From assembly GCA_963720675.1 (NCBI GenBank), contig CAVRGH010000007.1, positions 186,001-250,000 on the forward strand: DNA of 64,000 nucleotides, written 5' to 3'. The notes under the pieces are model-generated. The model saw only the letters and a program-made list of their open reading frames with translations. It had not been told where the DNA came from and did not search any database. Positions 36,420-45,056 of the stretch are shown in pieces (the first letter of the stretch is position 1; every line of letters begins with the position of its first letter). A program made the translations under genes and the position numbers. The stretch is from JALHSW01 sp963720675 (GTDB lineage Bacteria > Actinomycetota > Acidimicrobiia > IMCC26256 > PALSA-555).

Positions 36420-37414
36420 TGCTGCTCCTCGGAGACGAAGCTCGCCCAGTGGTACGCGTGATGTGGCACCTCGATGACCTCCATGGTCGCTGTCCTTCGA
36501 ACTCCCGGGATGTTCCGAACCTCACCGAGCACGGTCTCGACCAGCTCCTGGCGATCTCGACAGACGAGGAGCAGCTCGAGGTCGAATCGGCCGACGATCG
36601 TCGAGAGCTGCCAGCACTGGGGCATCTCGGTGAGGGTCGTCAAGGCCGCGGCGAGGCCGGCACGGTCGAGCTGCACGAAGCAGAACGCAACGGCGGTGAC
36701 GGTGCCCAGCACGACGGGGTCGACCACGGCCGTCAGTCGGAGCAGACCTGCCTCGGTCAGCCGACGGAGCCGGAGCCGGATCGTTCCCTCCGACACGTCG
36801 AGCTGCCGACCGATCTCCCGGTTCGACTGGCGCGAGTCGCGCACGAGCGCAGCGATCAGCTGGTGGTCGAGGTCGTCGAGATCAACGGCTGGGCTGGGGA
36901 ACCGGAGGTCCGGCTCCGCGTTGACCGGGAAGGTAGCGGTGGACCATTGGTACTTGTGCTGCTCGACCGACACGTCGAGCGCGATCGCCTCCGCGCCCTT
37001 GATGAGCGAGAGATCGTGCGATACGAGCCGCTGCATGTCGGCCCGGTCCGCGAGCAGGAACGTCGCGATGATGTCGACCTCACCGAAGACGATCGACGTG
37101 GCGACGCACGACGGGATGGTGGCGAGGTCATCGGCGACCTCGCGCGGGGGCCGGTTCTCGCACCGGAACTGACCGGTGAGGAACCACTCGTATCCCGCCG
37201 CCTCCCAGTCGATCACCGCCGTCAGCGCGATGACGTCGTTGGCCACGAGGCGCTTGATCCTGCTGGCAACCGTCACCTCCGTGAGGCTCACCACGGAGGC
37301 CAGGGCCCGATTGCTCGCACGGCCGTCCTGACGGAGGAGCTCGATCAATCGACGATCGACCTCGTCGAGCTGGACGGGCTCGATGTCGCGTCGGATCGAT
37401 GCGTCCGATGCCAT
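36416..37414 (-). CDS. Tandem Lrp/AsnC-family transcription regulator
   Basis: 332 residues, about twice the usual 150-165. Two complete Lrp units follow each other. The first HTH (about 16-65) is LDEVDRRLIELLRQDGRAS with an effector-binding RAM domain to about 160. The second HTH (about 178-227) is LDDLDHQLIAALVRDSRQSN with a second RAM domain. Lrp proteins normally dimerise, so one chain could supply both halves. It is embedded in the catabolic operon, overlapping the amidohydrolase start and 4 bases from the ferredoxin, and is the best candidate for controlling this block. The effector may be an amino acid or a pathway intermediate. Confidence 0.9.
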   Translation of the reverse strand: MASDASIRRDIEPVQLDEVDRRLIELLRQDGRASNRALASVVSLTEVTVASRIKRLVANDVIALTAVIDWEAAGYEWFLTGQFRCENRPPREVADDLATIPSCVATSIVFGEVDIIATFLLADRADMQRLVSHDLSLIKGAEAIALDVSVEQHKYQWSTATFPVNAEPDLRFPSPAVDLDDLDHQLIAALVRDSRQSNREIGRQLDVSEGTIRLRLRRLTEAGLLRLTAVVDPVVLGTVTAVAFCFVQLDRAGLAAALTTLTEMPQCWQLSTIVGRFDLELLLVCRDRQELVETVLGEVRNIPGVRRTATMEVIEVPHHAYHWASFVSEEQQ

Positions 37415-37418
37415 CCGC

Positions 37419-37625
37419 CTACTCCCGGTCGCGGTCGTCGGCGAAGGCCGAGATCGCCATGCTCGGGCAGGTGGCGACCATCCGGTCGGCGACGTCGTCG
37501 GGGAAGGTCTCGTCGTCGGCCACCGAAGCGATGCCCACGGCGTCGAACCGGATGGCCGACCCGCCGATCTCGGCGCACTCCTTGGTCCCCTGACACAGGT
37601 CGGCGTCGATGACGATCCGCTTCAT
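37419..37625 (-). CDS. [3Fe-4S] ferredoxin (copy 2)
   Basis: 68 residues. Three cysteine ligands, Cys11, Cys17 (CQGTKEC) and Cys53 (ATCPSMAI), with no fourth in CxxxxxC, indicate a [3Fe-4S] cluster. RIVIDADLCQGTKEC and ADRMVATCPSMAISA are the expected flanks. ATG at 37625 overlaps the P450 stop (ATGA), so P450 and ferredoxin are made together. It is the intact counterpart of the broken ferredoxin at 3927-4143. A ferredoxin reductase is not encoded nearby, except possibly the fusion at 59772. Confidence 0.95.
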   Translation of the reverse strand: MKRIVIDADLCQGTKECAEIGGSAIRFDAVGIASVADDETFPDDVADRMVATCPSMAISAFADDRDRE

Positions 37626-39022
37626 CCGGCAAACCTCTTCGTTCGGGAGCGGTGGACGATCCGGGCGGGGAGGCCGCCCTTGATCCCCACGCTCAGGTGG
37701 AAGTCGTGGCGAGGCACGAAGCCCGGCCGCACCTCGAGGTGGAACCGTCGTGCGAACATCGTCAGGGCGAACTGCGCTTCCAGGTACGCCATGCCGGCAC
37801 CGATGCAATGGCGAGGACCGGCGCCGAACTGGACCCACTGGTAGCGGTGCTGCTGCTCCCGACGCTCGTCGAGCCAGCGCTCGGGGTCGTATCGCTCGGG
37901 GGCGTCCCACACTCCGGGGTGCCGGTTCAGCGTGTACGCGCTCACGCCGACCTGGCTGCCCTGCGGGATGAAGTACCCACCGATCTCGTCGTCCTCGAGC
38001 GCCTGGCGCGTGAGGAGGAGTGCGCCCTGGAGACGCTGGGCCTCATCGAACGTCGCTCGTGCGTACGGCATCGCATCGAGCTCCGCGTACGACGCGAAAT
38101 CGCCCTGGTACGCGTCGGCCTCGTCGCGGAGTCGCTCCGCCTGTTCCGGGTGCTGGGCGAGGAGCGCGAGCGTCCACACCAGCGCCGAGGCGGTGGTGTC
38201 GAAACCACCGAACCAGACTCCCATGAGCTGGTCGACGAGGTTCACCTCGTCCAGGGGCTCGCCGGTGTCCTCGTCGCGGGCGTCCAGAAGCAGGTTGAGC
38301 ACATCGGGTGCATCGGTCGGCTCGGCGCGGCGATGCGCGATCGCCGCTTCGATCCGTCGGCGGATGGCGGCGACCGCGGGCACGCCGCGGCGAGCGCCCG
38401 GCACGGGAACCCGGAGGCGACCGGGGATCCAGAACGTCATCATCAGACCACCCATATAGATGGTCTGGCGGCGGAACAGGTCGACGAGCTCGGGCACGTC
38501 GTCGTCGTCGACCGACGACGAGAACATCGACCGCTGGAGCGCGGCCATGGCCATGATCGACAGCTCCCGGTACATGTCGATCTCCTCGCCGGAATCGGCG
38601 AGCCGGCCCCAACGATCCATGCTGTCGGCGAGCGACGCCGAGATGATCGACGCCAGGCCGTCGAGGTTCCGCCGGCCGAAGGCGGGGTTCAGCGCCTTGC
38701 GGTTCCGACGCCACGGCTCGCCATCCGCGACCGGTGTGCTCTCGCCGAGCGCGGGAACGAGGCTCCGCGACATGACGCCCTTGTGGTACCGGGAGTAGTC
38801 GGACAGCCAGGAGCCGACATGGTCCGGATGGTTCACCACGGTGGTGCCGCTCGGTCCCAGTGGGAGCGAGTACAGGTCGCCGTATCGAGCGACGCACCGG
38901 TCGAGGAACACGAACGGGTCCCGAGCCCCGGCGAAGATCCGCGCCGCCTCGAGCCGACCGGGGCCCGGCGCTCGCCGCGTGCTGCCAGAGCCCTCGTTCC
39001 TCTCCGGCACGCGTCGGTTCAT
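37622..39022 (-). CDS. Cytochrome P450 (copy 2)
   Basis: 466 residues. ATG at 39022 overlaps the upstream amidohydrolase stop. The N-terminal meander FAGARDPFVFLDRCVARYGD and the helix-C WRRNRKALNPAFG are followed by the I-helix GGFDTTASALVW, the ExxR motif in DEAQRLQ, PERYDPERWLDE and the heme loop FGAGPRHCIGAG with Cys406 as ligand. The PERWLDERR and E-rich C-terminal style is closer to the CYP102/CYP4-like branch than to the short P450 at 2691, so the two are not recent duplicates. There is no membrane anchor. It is paired with the ferredoxin encoded downstream. Hydroxylation of an acyl chain or ring in this pathway is plausible. Confidence 0.95.
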   Translation of the reverse strand: MNRRVPERNEGSGSTRRAPGPGRLEAARIFAGARDPFVFLDRCVARYGDLYSLPLGPSGTTVVNHPDHVGSWLSDYSRYHKGVMSRSLVPALGESTPVADGEPWRRNRKALNPAFGRRNLDGLASIISASLADSMDRWGRLADSGEEIDMYRELSIMAMAALQRSMFSSSVDDDDVPELVDLFRRQTIYMGGLMMTFWIPGRLRVPVPGARRGVPAVAAIRRRIEAAIAHRRAEPTDAPDVLNLLLDARDEDTGEPLDEVNLVDQLMGVWFGGFDTTASALVWTLALLAQHPEQAERLRDEADAYQGDFASYAELDAMPYARATFDEAQRLQGALLLTRQALEDDEIGGYFIPQGSQVGVSAYTLNRHPGVWDAPERYDPERWLDERREQQHRYQWVQFGAGPRHCIGAGMAYLEAQFALTMFARRFHLEVRPGFVPRHDFHLSVGIKGGLPARIVHRSRTKRFAG

Positions 39023-40767
39023 CCCCGCCCGTGGCGCAGCAACCGGCCCGACCTCACGCCGGTGGGCTCGCCGTCCCGCAAGGTCACGGCGCCGTTGACG
39101 ATGGTCCAGCGGTAGCCGCGCCCCCGCTTGATGCGTCGCCAGTCGCCGCCGGGAAGGTCGTACACCGTGTCGAAGAGGCCCTCGGGATCCGTTCCCAGGT
39201 TCTCCAGGTCGTAGACGATGATGTCGGCTGGTGCGCCCTCGGCGATCGTTCCGCGGTCCTTGAGCCCGGCGACCCGCGCGGGCAGCGCCGAGAGCGCGTG
39301 GTGCGCCTCCTCGAGCGTCAACGCGCCGCTCTCGCGCACCGTCCACGTCAGGAAGTCGGTCGTGTACGCACCGCCGACGAAGAACTTCATGTGCGCGCCG
39401 CCGTCGGAGATCCCGGGGACGACGAGCCCGGATCGGATCATCTCCGCGATGTGCTCGGGGATCTGGTCGCGCGCCGGCGGTGACCGGAACTCGGCGAGGA
39501 GCTCGCTCTCCACCGCGATGTCGAGCATCACGTCGAGGACGTCTCGTCCGTCCTCGGCGGCGATCTCGCCGAGCTCGCGCCCGACGAAGTGCTCGAGCGA
39601 GGCGCACCCGTGGACATCGACGACGCTGAACCGGTCCAGCCGCATCCCGAGGGCTTCCACCGCCATGATCCACGGTCGGTCGGCCACCATCGCGGCCCGC
39701 GTCTCGGGCCGGCGCAGGTTGGCCAGGCGCTCCTCGGGCGTACCCATCAGCGCCTGCTTCCACGCCGGCGCGAGGTCGAAGCCGTTCCACGTGGTGAAGT
39801 TGAACTGCTGGAAGTTGCGGTTGGTCTCACCCTGCCCGTACACCGCGAGCCCGCGGTCCTGGCACGAGCGCAACCACGCGATCAGCCCTTGGTGCATCTC
39901 CGGCACGACCTGGCTCGATTGCACGAGGTTGTGCAGCACCGGACGTCCCGAGACCTCGGCGAGACGTTCGGACCACGCCAGCACCGGTGCCATGTTGAAC
40001 GCGTCGGCGATGCTCTCCTTGCCGATCGGTGCATAGGTGAGCTGGATCGACCCCTCGCCGCGCTCGGCCAGCACCTCGGCGAACGCGACGCCTTCTTCGT
40101 CGGTCATGAGGTCGGTGATCATCGGTGTGCCGTCGTAGTCGGGCTGGACCGAGTTCTCGCCGAGCCGTTGCACCGACCAACCGCACGCGCCGGCGTCCAT
40201 CGCCTCGTGGATCAGACGCCGCATCGTCGCGAGCTCGTCGCTCGTCGGCCGACGCGACTTCGCCTCGGCGTATCCGCCCATCGCCGAGACCATGATCGGC
40301 GACAGCGGAGCGAAGCTGGTCACGTTCACCGACTTCTCGGCGCGCTCGACGCTGTCGAGATACTCGGGGAACGACTCCCAGTCCCAGGGCATCCCTTCCC
40401 GCATCGCTTCGAGGCTGATCTGCTCGTTCCGGGTCATCGCCAGCATCGAGCGTTCGCGGTCCTCCGGTGCGCACGGCGCGAAGCCGAACCCGCAGTTCCC
40501 GATGAGCACGGACGTGACGCCGTGCCAACCCGAGATCGTGCAGTACGGATCCCAGAAGAGCTGCGCGTCGTAGTGCGTGTGGAGGTCGATGAACCCCGGC
40601 GCGACGACGAGGCCGGTGGCGTCGATGACCTGGTCGGCGTCACCCGAGCGCACCCCGTCGATGCGCGCGACCCGCCCGTCCTTGATCGCGACGTCGGTGC
40701 GGATCCGCGGCATCCCGGTCCCGTCGACGACCGTGCCGTCCTTGATGAGGATGTCGTACTCAGCCAC
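39019..40767 (-). CDS. N-acyl-D-amino-acid deacylase-type amidohydrolase (copy 2)
   Basis: 582 residues, paralogue of the gene at 34702-36419. GTG at 40767 follows GGGGAG at 5 bases and gives AEYDILIKDGTVVDGTGMPR; a frame open further upstream adds nothing conserved. Metal-site motif DLHTHYDAQLFWDPYC, then NCGFGFAPC, a mid-protein His-bearing strand HNLVQSSQVVPEM, DGGAHMKFFVGGAY and the C-terminal ADIIVYDLENLG. First gene of the minus-strand operon that continues through P450, ferredoxin, Lrp, amidohydrolase and molybdopterin enzyme with overlapping ends. Two diverged copies suggest two related amide substrates or two steps on one compound. Confidence 0.9.
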   Translation of the reverse strand: MAEYDILIKDGTVVDGTGMPRIRTDVAIKDGRVARIDGVRSGDADQVIDATGLVVAPGFIDLHTHYDAQLFWDPYCTISGWHGVTSVLIGNCGFGFAPCAPEDRERSMLAMTRNEQISLEAMREGMPWDWESFPEYLDSVERAEKSVNVTSFAPLSPIMVSAMGGYAEAKSRRPTSDELATMRRLIHEAMDAGACGWSVQRLGENSVQPDYDGTPMITDLMTDEEGVAFAEVLAERGEGSIQLTYAPIGKESIADAFNMAPVLAWSERLAEVSGRPVLHNLVQSSQVVPEMHQGLIAWLRSCQDRGLAVYGQGETNRNFQQFNFTTWNGFDLAPAWKQALMGTPEERLANLRRPETRAAMVADRPWIMAVEALGMRLDRFSVVDVHGCASLEHFVGRELGEIAAEDGRDVLDVMLDIAVESELLAEFRSPPARDQIPEHIAEMIRSGLVVPGISDGGAHMKFFVGGAYTTDFLTWTVRESGALTLEEAHHALSALPARVAGLKDRGTIAEGAPADIIVYDLENLGTDPEGLFDTVYDLPGGDWRRIKRGRGYRWTIVNGAVTLRDGEPTGVRSGRLLRHGRG

Positions 40768-40867
40768 TGGCGCTCCCCGGGGGGCGGAGTGGGTCGCCGG
40801 CAGCGCGCCGCCGACGCTCGTTCCGCGAACAGCCACTCGATTCGCTAACTGTCACTTTGATCCGATG

Positions 40868-40895
40868 GTATCCGAAGTACTCGTCGTAATCTACG
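40868..40895. promoter_or_regulatory. Candidate operator region with GTATCCGAAGTAC and CGTA-ATC-TACG
   Basis: Lies in the divergent region between the amidohydrolase (40767, minus) and the binding protein (41036, plus). GTATCCGNAGNAC matches the element at 27143-27155. CGTA-ATC-TACG (40885-40895) is a short inverted repeat similar in sequence to the CTACG/CGTAG arms there. Confidence 0.3.
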
Positions 40896-40949
40896 GCAGA
40901 CACCTCTGGATACCCGATGCACACCCGCGCGTAGACGCGTTCTGCGCAG

Positions 40950-40978
40950 TTGACAGTGTGGGGGCGTACGTCTACCGT
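40950..40978 (+). promoter_or_regulatory. Promoter of the second Liv-type transporter operon
   Basis: TTGACA at 40950-40955, a 17-base spacer and TACCGT at 40973-40978, about 58 bases ahead of the binding-protein ATG. The -35 box is a perfect consensus; the -10 box is weak, as is usual in high-GC actinobacteria. Confidence 0.5.
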
Positions 40979-41035
40979 GCCAGCGGATCGCGGCCGGCGC
41001 CGAAGCGCGCTCGGCCACAACGGGGGGAACGTCGA

Positions 41036-42274
41036 ATGCGACACCATGCGAAGAGTGCTCGTCCGGGGGGCCGGGTCGTCGCGACGCTGGCCGCCGGTGT
41101 CATCGCCACCTTCGGCGTCGTCGGAGTCGCTGCGGCGAGCACGACGGCCAAGGCCACGGGGAAGCCGGTCAAGGTGATGGTGATCCTCGACGAGAGCGAA
41201 TCGCAGGGTCTGGTCTTCGATACGGCGCGTGCCGGGATCAAGGCCAAGGTCAAGGCCATCAACGCAGGTGACGGTCTCGGGGGTAGCGGCCGACCGGTCA
41301 AGGTCGAGTACTGCGTGACCGAGCTCGACCCGAACAAGGACGCCGCGTGCGCACGCAAGGCTGCCGACGACCCCGACTACGTTGCCGTCGTCGGCAGCGT
41401 GACCGGCGTCGGCGACACGGTGAACCCGATCCTCGAGGCCGCCGGGATCCCGAACGTCGGCGGCACCGCGTTCAGCCAGAGCGACGGTCTGAGCCCGATC
41501 GTGTTCCCGGTCATGGGCGGTCTCGTCGCCGCGACCGGGTGCCAGGCGACCATCCTCTCCGACAAGGCCGGCGCCGAGAAGATCTCCGTCGCGTACGCCG
41601 ACACTCCCGGCGCCGAGCTCGGCGTGGTGCTGGCCGGCGAGACGCTCAAGCCGCGGGGCCTCACGGTGAACAACCAGGCCGTCGTCCCCCTCGGAAAGGC
41701 CGACATCTCGGCCGAGGTGACGGCGATCGCGGAAGGTTCGGACGGCATCGTGACCGCGTCCGACGGCGGGACGGCGAAGAAGATCTTCCAGACCGCCCGC
41801 CAGCTCGGCATCGACGTCGCCCTCGCGGGCAGCGGGGCCCAGCAGTTCACGCCCGAGGCGATCAAGTCGCTCGGCGACTCGGTCGAAGGGGTGTACCTCG
41901 CGCTCTGGTTCGCGACCGACGACACGAAGGCGCCCGGCGTCAAGGCGTACCTCGCCGACATGAAGAAGGCCGGCGTGAGCGCCAAGAGCGACGACCTCGC
42001 GAAGAACTCCTGGCTCGCGCTGGGCCTGCTCGACCGGGCTGCGGAGGGCCAGGCGACGATCGACCGCTCCACCGTTCTCAGCTCGCTGGAGGGCATCACC
42101 GACTTCGACACCGGAGGGCTCACGCCGGTCATCGACTTCACGGAGCCGGGCTCGTTCTTCGGTGGCGCGCAGCCCCGGGTCGTGAACGACTCCTGTGTGT
42201 ACGGCAGGATCAAGAACGGCAAGATCGTCTCCGCCGGCAAGGGCTTCGTAGACCCGTTCCAGCCGCCGGCGTAG
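41036..42274 (+). CDS. Branched-chain amino-acid-type ABC substrate-binding protein (copy 2)
   Basis: 412 residues, Peripla_BP_6/LivK-like receptor. ATG at 41036 follows GGGGGGAA; the frame remains open far upstream but the signal peptide (GGRVVATLAAGVIATFG, then Ala-rich VAAAST) fixes the start. The two lobes read VMVILDESESQGLVFDTAR, AVVGSVTGVGDTVNPILEAAG, then SPIVFPVMGG and KISVAYADTPGAELG. No lipobox cysteine is seen, so anchoring is unclear. It shares domain order and length with the broken copy at 1395. First gene of a plus-strand operon with LivHMG, LivF and an unknown protein. The ligand is unknown; neighbours suggest a pathway substrate rather than leucine. Confidence 0.9.
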   Translation: MRHHAKSARPGGRVVATLAAGVIATFGVVGVAAASTTAKATGKPVKVMVILDESESQGLVFDTARAGIKAKVKAINAGDGLGGSGRPVKVEYCVTELDPNKDAACARKAADDPDYVAVVGSVTGVGDTVNPILEAAGIPNVGGTAFSQSDGLSPIVFPVMGGLVAATGCQATILSDKAGAEKISVAYADTPGAELGVVLAGETLKPRGLTVNNQAVVPLGKADISAEVTAIAEGSDGIVTASDGGTAKKIFQTARQLGIDVALAGSGAQQFTPEAIKSLGDSVEGVYLALWFATDDTKAPGVKAYLADMKKAGVSAKSDDLAKNSWLALGLLDRAAEGQATIDRSTVLSSLEGITDFDTGGLTPVIDFTEPGSFFGGAQPRVVNDSCVYGRIKNGKIVSAGKGFVDPFQPPA

Positions 42275-42302
42275 GCAGTATCCGCCGCCTCCGCCGACGG
42301 AC

Positions 42303-45056
42303 GTGGTCCAGTTCGCGCTGCTCGGGCTGGGATCCGGGGCGATCTACGCCCTCGCCGGACAGGGGATCGTCCAGATCTACCGCGGCTCGGGAGTGCTGAA
42401 CTTCGCCCAGGGTGCGCTCGCGCTGTTCTCCGCGACCCTGTTCATCCGCCTCTCGGACAACTGGGGCTGGGATCTTGCGCCTTCGATGGCGATCGCGATC
42501 GCCGCGAGCGCGGTGATCGGTGCTGCGATCCACCTGCTCGTGATGCGCCCACTGCGAAACGCCTCGCCGCTCGTGCGCATCATCGCGACGATCGGAATCC
42601 TGACGATCATCCAGCAGGCGGTGCTGCTCATCTTCGGCTCGCAGCTCACGTTCGAGACGTTCGTCTCCTCCTACTACCCCTCCGGTGCGCTGGACCTCGG
42701 CAACAACCTGACCGTCGGGTACGACCGCGTGGTCCTGCTCGCGATCGCGCTCGCGGTCACCTTCGTCCTCTGGCTCGTGATGCGGTTGACCCTGTTCGGT
42801 CTCACGACCCAGGCGATCTCGGAGAGCCGGCTCGCGGTTCGCGCGGTCGGACGGTCCCCGGACCGGATCGCGACCGCCAACTGGACGCTCGGTGCGGCCC
42901 TGGCGGGGGCGGCGGGTGTCCTGATCGTGCCCATCTCGGGGCTCGACAACACGGCGCTGATCCTGCTCGTCGTCCCCGCGCTCGCCGCCGCGTTGATCGG
43001 AGGGTTCCGCTCCTACTGGATGACGATGTTCGGGGCCCTCGCGCTCGGGATCGGGCAGAGCCTGCTCACCAAGTACACGACGGAGTGGAACCTCCCGACG
43101 GGGATCCCGGACGCGCTGCCGTTCCTGGTGATCATCGTCGTGCTGAGCATCCGAGGAAGTGCGATCCCCAGCCGCGATGAACGCCCTGGGCTCCTGCCCC
43201 GCGTCGCCAGGCGGCCTCCGAACCTGGCGCTCGCGGCCGGCGCGCTGGTGCTCGGCGTACTCATCGCCGCGGTCTCGTCGAGCGAGCTCGCGGCGACGAT
43301 TGCCACCACGATGCTCGCGGCAACCGTCGCACTCTCGCTCGTCGTCGTCACCGGACTCTCGGGCCAGATCTCGCTCGGCCAGTACGCCCTCGCCGGGGTC
43401 GGTGGGTTCGCGGCCGGTCGATTGAGCGACCTCTACGGCTGGCCGTTCCCGGTCGTCTTCGTCATCGGGGTCGCGGCAGCCATCCTCGCGGGTGTCGCGT
43501 TCGGTCTCCCCGCGCTGCGCACTCGCGGTCCCTCCCTGGCGGTCGCGACGATCGGCCTCGGGTTGGGCGTCGAGAAGCTCGTCTTCACGAGCCGTGACCT
43601 CATCGGGGGCCTCAACACGACGCCGGTCGGGCATCCGACGCTGCTCGGGTGGGACTTCTCGTTCATCACCCACCCGCAGCGCTACGCGGTCGTCACCGTC
43701 GTGGCCTTCGTCGTCGTCGGGGTCGCGGTCACCAACCTTCGGTCAGGGCGGGTCGGCCGTCGCCTCCTCGCGGTCCGCAGCAACGAACGCGCCGCGGCTG
43801 CGCTGGGGATCTCGGTCGCGGGAGCAAAGCTGTTCGCGTTCGGACTCGGAGCAGGGATCGCCGCAGTCGGCGGAATCCTCATGGCGTTCCGGTACGACGG
43901 TGTCCTCTACAGCCAGTACAACTTCTTCGCGTCGCTCGAGCTCGTCACCGTGTCGCTCATCGGCGGGATCGGCTACGTCTCGGGGGCGCTCATCGGGGCA
44001 CTCCAGGTGCCGAGCGGCGTCATCGCGTACCTCACGGAGGGCATCCAGGACTCCGAGCGCCTCCTGGTGCTCACCAGCGGCATCGTGCTGATCTTCGTCT
44101 TGATCCTGTTCCCTGACGGCATCGCTCACTTCATCGCGGACCGGGTGGACCGCCTCGGTCAGCGGCTGCGTCGGCGTCGAGTCGTGCAGCCCGCGGACCC
44201 TTCGGCACCGACCACCGCCGGACCGGCTGCCGAGCTCACGCCCGCAACGGTGACGCCGATGCGCCTCGAGGTCGAGCAGCTCGTGGTGGCGATCGGCACG
44301 ACGCGTGTGGTCGACGGCGTGTCGCTCACCGTGGAACCCGGATGCATCACCGGCCTCCTCGGCGCGAACGGCGCGGGCAAGACGACCCTGATCGACGCCG
44401 TGACCGGCTTCCACAAGATCGCCGAGGGCCGCATCCTCCTCGACGGCAAGGACCTCGGAACGGCAGCGGCGCGCTCGCGCGCCATCGCGGGAATGGGCCG
44501 TTGCTTCCAGTCCGTCGAGCTCTTCGAGGACATGACCGTGCGCGAGCACCTCCAGGTCGCAGCCGAGCGCGTCCCGACGGCGGAATGGGTGACTGCACTC
44601 GTCCGGCGTGAGCGCTCCGGCCTGGATCCCGCGACCGCGGCCCTGGCCGGTCTCCTCGAGCTCGACACGCTGCTCGACCGCTACCCCCGCGAGCTCCCGC
44701 ACGGACGCCGACGCCTGGTCGGCGTCGCGCGAGCCCTCGCGGCCCGGCCATCGGTGCTGCTCCTCGACGAACCCGCGGCCGGACTCGACACCACCGAGAC
44801 CCACGAGCTCGGGATCCTGCTCCAGCGCGTCGCGCGCGAGTGGGGCATCGGCGTGCTACTCGTGGAGCACGACGTGCGACTCGTCACCGCAGTGAGCGAC
44901 ACGATCGTCGCGATCGACTTTGGTCGGCTCATCTTCTCGGGTACGCCGCGCGATGCCCTTGCCGACCCCGCCGTACGGGCGGCGTATCTCGGAACGCATG
45001 ACCCGGGTGCCGACGGTCCCGTCGGCGCGACCGCGCGCACCGAGGGTACGCAGTGA
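42303..45056 (+). CDS. Fused LivH-LivM-LivG ABC transporter protein (copy 2)
   Basis: 917 residues, an intact fusion of three normally separate subunits. GTG at 42303. The LivH permease (about 1-290) starts FALLGLGSGAIYALAGQGIV; the LivM permease (about 300-620) contains SGQISLGQYALAGVGGFAAG; the LivG ATPase (about 650-917) has Walker A GANGAGKTTLIDA (near 688), a degenerate signature PHGRRRLVGVARAL (near 797) and Walker B VLLLDEPAAGLD. The signature LSGGQ is replaced by LPHGRRR, also seen in copy 1 (LPFGRRR), so it is a family trait rather than damage. One chain thus holds both membrane halves and one ATPase; LivF supplies the other, which has a normal LSGGE. The stop overlaps LivF by gTGA. 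Confidence 0.95.
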   Translation: MVQFALLGLGSGAIYALAGQGIVQIYRGSGVLNFAQGALALFSATLFIRLSDNWGWDLAPSMAIAIAASAVIGAAIHLLVMRPLRNASPLVRIIATIGILTIIQQAVLLIFGSQLTFETFVSSYYPSGALDLGNNLTVGYDRVVLLAIALAVTFVLWLVMRLTLFGLTTQAISESRLAVRAVGRSPDRIATANWTLGAALAGAAGVLIVPISGLDNTALILLVVPALAAALIGGFRSYWMTMFGALALGIGQSLLTKYTTEWNLPTGIPDALPFLVIIVVLSIRGSAIPSRDERPGLLPRVARRPPNLALAAGALVLGVLIAAVSSSELAATIATTMLAATVALSLVVVTGLSGQISLGQYALAGVGGFAAGRLSDLYGWPFPVVFVIGVAAAILAGVAFGLPALRTRGPSLAVATIGLGLGVEKLVFTSRDLIGGLNTTPVGHPTLLGWDFSFITHPQRYAVVTVVAFVVVGVAVTNLRSGRVGRRLLAVRSNERAAAALGISVAGAKLFAFGLGAGIAAVGGILMAFRYDGVLYSQYNFFASLELVTVSLIGGIGYVSGALIGALQVPSGVIAYLTEGIQDSERLLVLTSGIVLIFVLILFPDGIAHFIADRVDRLGQRLRRRRVVQPADPSAPTTAGPAAELTPATVTPMRLEVEQLVVAIGTTRVVDGVSLTVEPGCITGLLGANGAGKTTLIDAVTGFHKIAEGRILLDGKDLGTAAARSRAIAGMGRCFQSVELFEDMTVREHLQVAAERVPTAEWVTALVRRERSGLDPATAALAGLLELDTLLDRYPRELPHGRRRLVGVARALAARPSVLLLDEPAAGLDTTETHELGILLQRVAREWGIGVLLVEHDVRLVTAVSDTIVAIDFGRLIFSGTPRDALADPAVRAAYLGTHDPGADGPVGATARTEGTQ

